Shown here: positions 58,691 through 64,000 of the stretch, in pieces | Layout: each line of letters begins with the position of its first letter | Position numbering within the stretch: the first letter of the stretch is position 1 | NCBI GenBank assembly: GCA_946480925.1 | Contig: CAMLLU010000026.1 | Coordinates: 1 to 64,000, forward strand | DNA: 64,000 nucleotides | Direction of reading: 5' to 3' | Origin: an uncultured Rivibacter sp. | GTDB lineage: Bacteria > Pseudomonadota > Gammaproteobacteria > Burkholderiales > Burkholderiaceae | The notes under the pieces: model-generated | Told to the model about the DNA's origin: nothing | What the model saw: only the letters and a program-made list of their open reading frames with translations | Databases searched by the model: none | Position numbers and translations under genes: made by a program

Positions 58691-59677
58691 TCAACCGTGC
58701 ACCGCAACAGCAGAAGCGGCCCAGGCGCGTTCCCAGGTGTGCCACACCTCGTCCACGCCGGGCGTGTGGTCGCCGCCGACCGGCAGTTGATGCGGCGTAT
58801 CCACCGGCCCGGCGCGCCAGACGCGGGGCTGGCTGAAGATCTGCACGTGCGGCAAGTCCAGCGCCACGGCCAAGTGGCTCAGGCCTGAATCGACACCCAC
58901 CACGCCGGCGCAGGCCGCCATGCGTTTGGGCAGCTCGGCGAGCGACATGCGCGGCAGCACTTCGGCGCCGGGGCCGATGGCCGTGCAGGTCTCTTCGGCA
59001 AAGGCTCGTTCGGTATCGTTGGCATATGGAATGCGCACCGGCCAACCGCCGGCCTGCAGCCGCTGGCCCAATGCCACCCAGTGCGACTGCGGCCATTCGT
59101 TGTCGGGCCGCGTGGTGCCGTGCACCAGCATCACCTCGCGGCCGCGCCCGCCGCGCTGCAGGCGCAGGTCGTAGTTGGCGCGGCCTTGCAGTTCATAGCC
59201 CAGTGCGCCGGCCGCGAGCAGGCGATAGCGCTGCACCGCATGCACCCGGCGCGGCATGGGGATGGGCTTGTCCACCATGTAGCGCACCGGCCATTCGTAG
59301 CCGCAGGCTTCGCTGGCATTGGCATAGGTGTAGCGCGAGCCGCCCCGCGCCAGGCGCGCGATGCGGGCCACCAGCGCCGACTTGACGAGGCCCTGGAAGT
59401 CGATCACCGCCTCGTACCGCTCGGCCTGCAGCTCGGCCGTGAAGCGCGCGCGCTCGGCGCGCGTGGCTGCGGCAAAGCGCGAATGGCGCCAGCGCCGCTG
59501 CGCGATCGGGATCACGCGCACGATCCCGTCGGCATTGGCTTTCAGCAGCGGCGCGAACGCCTCTTCCACCACCCAGTCCACGGCGGCGGTGGGAAGGGCC
59601 GCGCGCAGGTCGTGCAGCGCCGGCAGCGTCTGGATCACGTCGCCCAGCGACGAAAGCTTGACGAAAAGAACGCGCAA
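58691..59677 (-). CDS. waaC: Lipopolysaccharide heptosyltransferase I
   Basis: Adds the first L-glycero-D-manno-heptose to Kdo2-lipid A. It has 328 residues. The TTG start at 59677 is chosen because it gives RVLFVKLSSLGDVIQTLPAL, aligning with RfaC's N-terminus, with GGAG 5 nt before it. GT9 motifs follow: DFQGLVKSALVARIA, LVHGTTRPDNEWPQSHW and GVDSGLSHLAVALDLPHV. It is downstream of the phosphomannomutase (26-nt gap) and is followed by waaA. An upstream in-frame ORF extension to 60250 is an antisense-like shadow inside the mutase gene. Confidence 0.93.
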   Translation of the reverse strand: MRVLFVKLSSLGDVIQTLPALHDLRAALPTAAVDWVVEEAFAPLLKANADGIVRVIPIAQRRWRHSRFAAATRAERARFTAELQAERYEAVIDFQGLVKSALVARIARLARGGSRYTYANASEACGYEWPVRYMVDKPIPMPRRVHAVQRYRLLAAGALGYELQGRANYDLRLQRGGRGREVMLVHGTTRPDNEWPQSHWVALGQRLQAGGWPVRIPYANDTERAFAEETCTAIGPGAEVLPRMSLAELPKRMAACAGVVGVDSGLSHLAVALDLPHVQIFSQPRVWRAGPVDTPHQLPVGGDHTPGVDEVWHTWERAWAASAVAVHG

Positions 59678-59703
59678 TGCCGCTCCGCCCCTATGCGACC
59701 GCG

Positions 59704-61095
59704 CTAGTGCGCAGCCGCGCCGATGTGCGCGTCGGGCTTCACGGCCTTGAGCGCCGCGGTGAACTGCTCGCGAATGCGCTCCAGCGCCTCGGGCGTGTGG
59801 CCTTCGAAGCGCAGCACCAGCACCGGCGTGGTGTTGGAGGCGCGAATGAGGCCGAAGCCGTCGTCGAACTCGGCACGCAGCCCGTCGATCGTGACCATCT
59901 CTTTCGCGCCGTCGAAACGCGCGGTTTCGCGCAGCTTTTCGATGATGGCGTGCGGCTCGCCTTCCGCGCAGGCCACGTTGAGCTCTGGCGTGCTGTAGCT
60001 GGTGGGCAGTGCGTTGAGCACGGCGCTCGGGTCTGCATGGCGCGACAGGATCTCGAGCAGGCGTGCTGCCGTGTACATGCCGTCGTCGAAGCCGTACCAG
60101 CGCTCGGCAAAGAACATGTGGCCGCTCATTTCGCCGGCGATGGGGGCGCCGGTTTCCTTGAGCTTGGCCTTGATGAGCGAATGGCCGGTCTTCCACATCA
60201 GCGGCTCGCCGCCGGCCGCTTCGATGACGCCGGACAGCCGCTGCGTGCACTTCACGTCGAAGATGACCTGGCCGCCCGGCACGCGCTGCAGGATGTCCTG
60301 CGCGAAGAGCATGAGCTGCCGGTCTGGGTAGATGATCTGGCCGTCTTTCGTGACGACGCCGAGCCGGTCGCCGTCGCCGTCGAACGCGAGGCCCAGCTCG
60401 GCATCGGTTTCGCGCACGGTGCGAATGAGATCGGCCAGGTTCTCGGGCTTGGAAGGATCGGGGTGGTGGTTGGGGAAGTCGCCATCCACTTCGGAATACA
60501 GCTCCTTCACCTTGCAGCCCAGCGCACGCAGGATGCCGGGCGCCGACGCGCCGGGGATGCCGTTGCCCGAATCGACCACCACGCGCATCAGGCGCTTCAG
60601 CTTCACGTCGCCGGTGATGCGGCGCTGGTATTCGGACAGGATGTTCATCTTGCCGATGCGCCCCTTGCCCTTGGTGTAGTCCTCTGCCTCGATGCGCTGG
60701 CGCAGCGCCTGGATCTCTTCGCCGTAGATGGCGCGGCCGGCCAGCACCATCTTGAAGCCGTTGTAGTCCTTGGGGTTGTGGCTGCCGGTGACCTGGATGC
60801 CGCTGCGACAGCCGTATTCGGCCCGCGTGGCGGCTACGTAATAGAGCATGGGCGTGGTCACCGCGCCGATGTCCACCACGTCGAGCCCGGTGGAGGCCAG
60901 CCCGCGCATCAGCGCTGCGGCGAGGCCGGGGCCCGAGAGGCGCCCGTCACGGCCAACCGCCACGGCCTTTTCACCGGCGGCCAGTGCCTGCGTGCCGAAG
61001 GCCCGGCCCAGGTGTTCTGCAAAGCTTTCGTCGATCGTCTTGCCGACGATGCCGCGGATGTCATAGGCCTTGAAGACCGAGGCGTGCACTTGCAT
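59704..61095 (-). CDS. Phosphomannomutase/phosphoglucomutase, AlgC type
   Basis: Interconverts hexose 6- and 1-phosphates for LPS and exopolysaccharide precursors. It has 463 residues. FKAYDIRGIVGK at the N-terminus, the phosphoserine loop GIQVTGSHNPKDYNG, the metal loop AFDGDGDRLGVV, the sugar-specificity loop GEMSGHMFF and the phosphate-binding RASNTTPVLVLRFEG are all present. This matches the dual-specificity AlgC/PMM-PGM family. The start is ATG 61095. It lies upstream of waaC, consistent with core-sugar supply. Confidence 0.95.
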   Translation of the reverse strand: MQVHASVFKAYDIRGIVGKTIDESFAEHLGRAFGTQALAAGEKAVAVGRDGRLSGPGLAAALMRGLASTGLDVVDIGAVTTPMLYYVAATRAEYGCRSGIQVTGSHNPKDYNGFKMVLAGRAIYGEEIQALRQRIEAEDYTKGKGRIGKMNILSEYQRRITGDVKLKRLMRVVVDSGNGIPGASAPGILRALGCKVKELYSEVDGDFPNHHPDPSKPENLADLIRTVRETDAELGLAFDGDGDRLGVVTKDGQIIYPDRQLMLFAQDILQRVPGGQVIFDVKCTQRLSGVIEAAGGEPLMWKTGHSLIKAKLKETGAPIAGEMSGHMFFAERWYGFDDGMYTAARLLEILSRHADPSAVLNALPTSYSTPELNVACAEGEPHAIIEKLRETARFDGAKEMVTIDGLRAEFDDGFGLIRASNTTPVLVLRFEGHTPEALERIREQFTAALKAVKPDAHIGAAAH

Positions 61096-61244
61096 GAGGA
61101 GTCTGCCCGAGGGAGTGGGTAGCGGAGGACGGCGCATTGTAGGCAGCCAGTGCCAAGGCACCGCGCCGGTTGCCACTTGTCGCAACAGCTTGCCATCCGT
61201 CGCAAGCACCACGATTCGAACCACCGCTTACATACACTGCCCGC

Positions 61245-62375
61245 ATGCTGAACCGACAGGTCGTGCGGCTATCGATGAGCGAGTGGGGCAGCGCATCGCT
61301 GCGCCCCACCGGCCCCTACTGGCTACAGCTCGTGTGGACCGCGCTTTTCTGCCTGCTCATGACGGCGGCCGTCACCGTGGCCCTCGTGCTCGCGCAGGGC
61401 CATTACGACCGGCTCACCTGGTCATACGTGCAACGGACCTTCAGCGCCAACCTGGTGATGTCGCTCACCATCGGTTACCTCATTGAGGCGCTGTTCGCCA
61501 TCGTGACCGCGTCGATGGGCTCTGCGCGCGTGGCCCGCCTCTCGCGCAGAGCCAGCACCGCACTGTTCTGCACCGTGGTCTGCTGCGGCTTGCTGATGGG
61601 CTGGCCGCTGGGCTACTGGCTCGCCATGGGCGACCTGTCGTCGCTGCTGGAAAGCCCGCTCGTCTTGAGCGCGTCGATCTTGCTGACCGCGTTGCTCACG
61701 GTGATCCTGCTGCTGTGGTTCTCGCATCGCGGCTACAAGCAGGAGGTCGAGCGGCGCGCCACCGAGGCGCAGCTCAAACTGCTGCAGGCGCAGATGGAGC
61801 CGCACTTCCTGTTCAACACGCTGGCCAACGTGCTGAGCCTGATGGAGGCTGACCCTCCCCGCGCGCGGCATATGCTCGAAACCTTCGTCGACTACCTGCG
61901 TGCTTCGCTCGGCCGCCTGCGCCGCACCGGGCACACGCTCGGGCACGAACTCGACACGGTGCAGGCCTATCTGCAACTGCTGCAAATCCGCATGGGCGAT
62001 CGGCTGCGTTACGCCATCGACGTGCCTGCCGAGCTGCTCGATGCGAGTCTGCCGCCGCTGCTGTTGCAGCCGCTGGTGGAAAACGCCGTGCACCACGGCC
62101 TGGAGCCCAGCACCGAGGGCGGCACGGTGAGCGTGCGGGCCTGGCTCGAGGGCGGCCAGCTGCACCTGAGCGTGTGTGACGACGGCATCGGCCTGGGCGC
62201 TCCGGCATCGCGCCTGCCACGCCCAGGGGCCGGCAGCGCGCTCGACAACATCCGTGCCCGGCTGGATGGCCTGTTCGGCCACCGTGCGGCGCTGCACCTC
62301 CAGCCTGGCCCCCGAGGCTGCGGCGTGCTCGCCAGCCTGCAGCTGCCCTATGCGACCACCGCGCCTGCGGCATGA
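61245..62375 (+). CDS. Sensor histidine kinase, LytS/AlgZ (His_kinase) type
   Basis: A 376-residue membrane kinase. There are about four hydrophobic segments in the first 160 residues with little periplasmic loop. The phospho-acceptor is H187 in QMEPHFLFNTLANVL, and the ATP lid region is LQPLVENAVHHGLEP with GAGSALDNIRARL. This is the LytS/YehU class (PF06580 plus HATPase). Its stop overlaps the response regulator's ATG by 4 nt, so the pair works together. The signal is unknown. Confidence 0.93.
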   Translation: MLNRQVVRLSMSEWGSASLRPTGPYWLQLVWTALFCLLMTAAVTVALVLAQGHYDRLTWSYVQRTFSANLVMSLTIGYLIEALFAIVTASMGSARVARLSRRASTALFCTVVCCGLLMGWPLGYWLAMGDLSSLLESPLVLSASILLTALLTVILLLWFSHRGYKQEVERRATEAQLKLLQAQMEPHFLFNTLANVLSLMEADPPRARHMLETFVDYLRASLGRLRRTGHTLGHELDTVQAYLQLLQIRMGDRLRYAIDVPAELLDASLPPLLLQPLVENAVHHGLEPSTEGGTVSVRAWLEGGQLHLSVCDDGIGLGAPASRLPRPGAGSALDNIRARLDGLFGHRAALHLQPGPRGCGVLASLQLPYATTAPAA

Positions 62376-63154
62376 ACACCCAGGCCGCCGCGTCCGCCTT
62401 CACCGCCGTCGTGGCTGACGACGAAGCCCATCTCGCGCGCCACTTGGTCGAACAGCTCGCCGCTCTGTGGCCTGCCTTGAAAGTGGTGGCGACGGCGGCC
62501 AACGGCGTGGAGGCCGCGGCTGCGATCGAGAGACTGGAGCCCGACATCGCCTTCCTCGACATCCGCATGCCCGGCCTTTCGGGGCTGGAGGTGGCGCAGG
62601 GCATCGAAGGCGACACCCGCGTCGTCTTCGTCACGGCCCATGACGAATACGCGATCGAGGCCTTCGACCGCGAGGCACTCGACTACCTGCTCAAGCCTCT
62701 TACGGGCGAGCGGCTGGCGCGCACGGTGGAGCGCCTGCAACGCCGGTTGAGCGACACACTTGGCGACCGCGGCGACGCCCGGCTGGCCCGCCTGCTGCAG
62801 CAGCTGCGGCCCGATGCCGTGCTGCAGGCACCGCTGCGCTACGTGCGGGCCAGCCAGGGCGGGCTGACGCACCAGATCCCCATCGAAGAGGTGATGTTCT
62901 TTCGCGCCCTTCACAAATACACCTGCGTGCAGACCGCTGATGGCGAACACCTCATCCGCACCGCCATCGCCGAACTCGCCCCCCAGCTCGACGCGAGCCA
63001 GTTCTGGCAGATCCACCGTTCGACGCTGGTGAACCTGCGCTACCTGGCCGGCACGCGTCGCAACGAAGCCAGCCGCCTCTTCGTTCGAATCAAGGGTTAC
63101 GCGCAGGAGTTACCGGTCAGCCGCGCCTACGTGCATCTTTTCAAGGCGATGTAG
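62372..63154 (+). CDS. LytTR-family response regulator (LytR/AlgR type)
   Basis: A 260-residue protein. The receiver domain has acidic pocket D16/D17 and phospho-acceptor D63 in AFLDIRMPGLSGLE, the Thr in VFVTAHDEYAIEAF and the Lys in DYLLKPLTG. The C-terminal LytTR DNA-binding domain (IPIEEVMFFRALHKYTCVQT, FWQIHRSTLVNLRYL, ELPVSRAYVHLFK) follows a short linker. It is translationally coupled to the upstream LytS-type kinase. Target promoters are not identifiable here. The ABC exporter gene follows after about 60 nt and may share the transcript. Confidence 0.94.
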   Translation: MNTQAAASAFTAVVADDEAHLARHLVEQLAALWPALKVVATAANGVEAAAAIERLEPDIAFLDIRMPGLSGLEVAQGIEGDTRVVFVTAHDEYAIEAFDREALDYLLKPLTGERLARTVERLQRRLSDTLGDRGDARLARLLQQLRPDAVLQAPLRYVRASQGGLTHQIPIEEVMFFRALHKYTCVQTADGEHLIRTAIAELAPQLDASQFWQIHRSTLVNLRYLAGTRRNEASRLFVRIKGYAQELPVSRAYVHLFKAM

Positions 63155-63213
63155 GGCGCACCGTGCGGCGGCGTGCCGGTGGCCGCCGGGCACGCCGATT
63201 GCGCCTGCGCGGC

Positions 63214-64000
63214 ATGGCCCTCGACCCCGACCTCCGCCACAAGGTGTTCCAGGGTTTGTGGAACGCCGCCTGGAGCTACCGCCAGCGCACCACGCTCGCC
63301 CTCGCCCTGCTGGTGCTGGCCAAAGTGGCCGGCGTGTGCGTGCCGCTGCTGCTCAAGGCCATCGTCGACCGCTTCAGCCAGCCGTCAGAAATGTCGGCCG
63401 ACAACCTCAATACCGGTCAGGTGGTGCTGGTGCTGCCGGTGTTCCTGCTGCTGGGCTACGCGCTGCTGCGCTTTTCGGGCACGCTGTTCACCGAGCTGCG
63501 CGACCTCGTGTTCGCGCGTGTCACGCAGCGCACCGTCAAGGCATTCGCCGAGCGCACCTTCGGCCACCTGCTGTCGCTCAGCCCGCGCTTCCACGTGCAG
63601 CGCAACACCGGCTCGCTCATTCGCGACGTGGAGCGCGGCACCGCCGGCATCGGCTTCCTGCTGGGGGCGGGCCTGTTCACCGTGGTGCCCACGATGGTCG
63701 AATTCGTGGGCGTGCTGGTCGTCATGGCCGTGGGCTACAGCCTGTGGTTCACCGTGGCCATCGTGCTCACCTTCGCGGTGTATGCCAGCTACACCATGCT
63801 CATGACGCAAAAGCGCGAGCTGCGCCAGCGCGCCGTCAACGACATGGACTCGAGGGCCAACGGCCGGCTGGTGGACACGCTGCTCAACTACGAGACGGTG
63901 AAGGTCTATGCGCGCGAGCAGTTCGAGCGGGCACGCTATGCCGACATCTGCACCCAGTGGATCGAAGGCAGCGTGCGCAACCAGAAGGCGCTCTCGGCGC
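63214..64000 (+). CDS. ABC exporter, Atm1/HMT-like transmembrane domain (partial)
   Basis: 262 codons are visible; the gene runs off the window, so the ATPase domain is not seen. The membrane domain shows ATM1-type signatures: YALLRFSGTLFTELRDLVFARV, RTFGHLLSLSPRFHVQRNTG, LIRDVERGTAGIGFLL and LLNYETVKVYAREQFE. Atm1-like exporters move glutathione-bound sulfur or metals. The ATG at 63214 is chosen; an in-frame GTG at 63163 would add 17 Arg-rich residues. It stands downstream of the LytS/LytTR pair. Confidence 0.85.
   Translation, partial: MALDPDLRHKVFQGLWNAAWSYRQRTTLALALLVLAKVAGVCVPLLLKAIVDRFSQPSEMSADNLNTGQVVLVLPVFLLLGYALLRFSGTLFTELRDLVFARVTQRTVKAFAERTFGHLLSLSPRFHVQRNTGSLIRDVERGTAGIGFLLGAGLFTVVPTMVEFVGVLVVMAVGYSLWFTVAIVLTFAVYASYTMLMTQKRELRQRAVNDMDSRANGRLVDTLLNYETVKVYAREQFERARYADICTQWIEGSVRNQKALSA

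Noticed and set aside
58691..60250. A 519-codon reading of waaC fused to upstream sequence
   Set aside because: The first 190 codons lie inside the phosphomannomutase gene in a shadow frame. The TTG start at 59677 with GGAG gives the exact RfaC N-terminus.

Overview
The window is GC-rich, almost fully coding DNA from a Gram-negative betaproteobacterium. The order Burkholderiales is suggested, close to the Rubrivivax/Leptothrix/Piscinibacter-type lineages. This rests on LPS core genes (waaA, waaC), LpxO, a TolC-PCM-rhodanese block, RoxA, a PEP-CTERM protein and the general protein flavour. It is an inference from gene content, as no 16S is present.

1-12 kb is mostly housekeeping on the minus strand: the start of an exported protein, RoxA (ribosomal protein L16 hydroxylase) with a small DUF-type protein, a divergent SlyD-like isomerase, then a TlpA / transglutaminase / coaBC / dut run. 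A GNAT-hydrolase-HNH run follows, preceded by an odd conserved leader cassette, and then alaS. 12-22 kb holds gabD, an LpxO-like hydroxylase behind a long palindrome, a two-gene unit encoding a repeat-bearing disordered protein, a ClsC-like phospholipase-D lipoprotein, AlkC with an Ig-like tail, a DUF2164 protein, a PA/M28 peptidase lipoprotein, tRNA-Gly(CCC) and trmB.

22-33 kb plus 49.5-51.5 kb look like one PQQ-dependent alcohol oxidation regulon split over two loci. The parts are an ExaC-type aldehyde dehydrogenase, a DUF779 protein, a chemoreceptor, a TonB receptor, a PedG/XoxJ-like binding protein, a PedF-like cytochrome c550, an AcoR-type sigma-54 activator, and a PQQ alcohol dehydrogenase with the extra Asp that marks lanthanide-dependent enzymes. 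I find good -24/-12 (GG-N10-GC) promoters in front of the aldehyde dehydrogenase, pedF and the PQQ enzyme, each with an inverted repeat about 70-160 bp upstream.

33-46 kb is accessory. It holds a PEP-CTERM/HAF-repeat protein, a small basic protein coupled to an unusual soluble AAA+ / M41 (HEAGH) protease, and a tightly overlapped type I restriction operon. Its order is hsdR-hsdS-[PrrC-like ATPase with R-x3-E...H]-[DUF1016 nuclease]-hsdM. It is followed by an exported protein of unknown function and a SNF2 helicase.

51.8-64 kb holds a kelch protein, uppP, then TetR-pcm-rhodanese-tolC, the convergent waaA-waaC-phosphomannomutase group, a LytS/LytTR two-component pair, and the start of an Atm1-like ABC exporter.

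The most unexpected sequence object is a 117-nt cassette present twice (7687-7803 minus; 25105-25221 plus), 103/117 identical without gaps. It lies directly in front of two unrelated genes. It encodes a 38-codon ORF whose TGA overlaps the downstream ATG, and its 3' hairpin, which tolerates the differences as wobble pairs, covers the downstream ribosome binding site.
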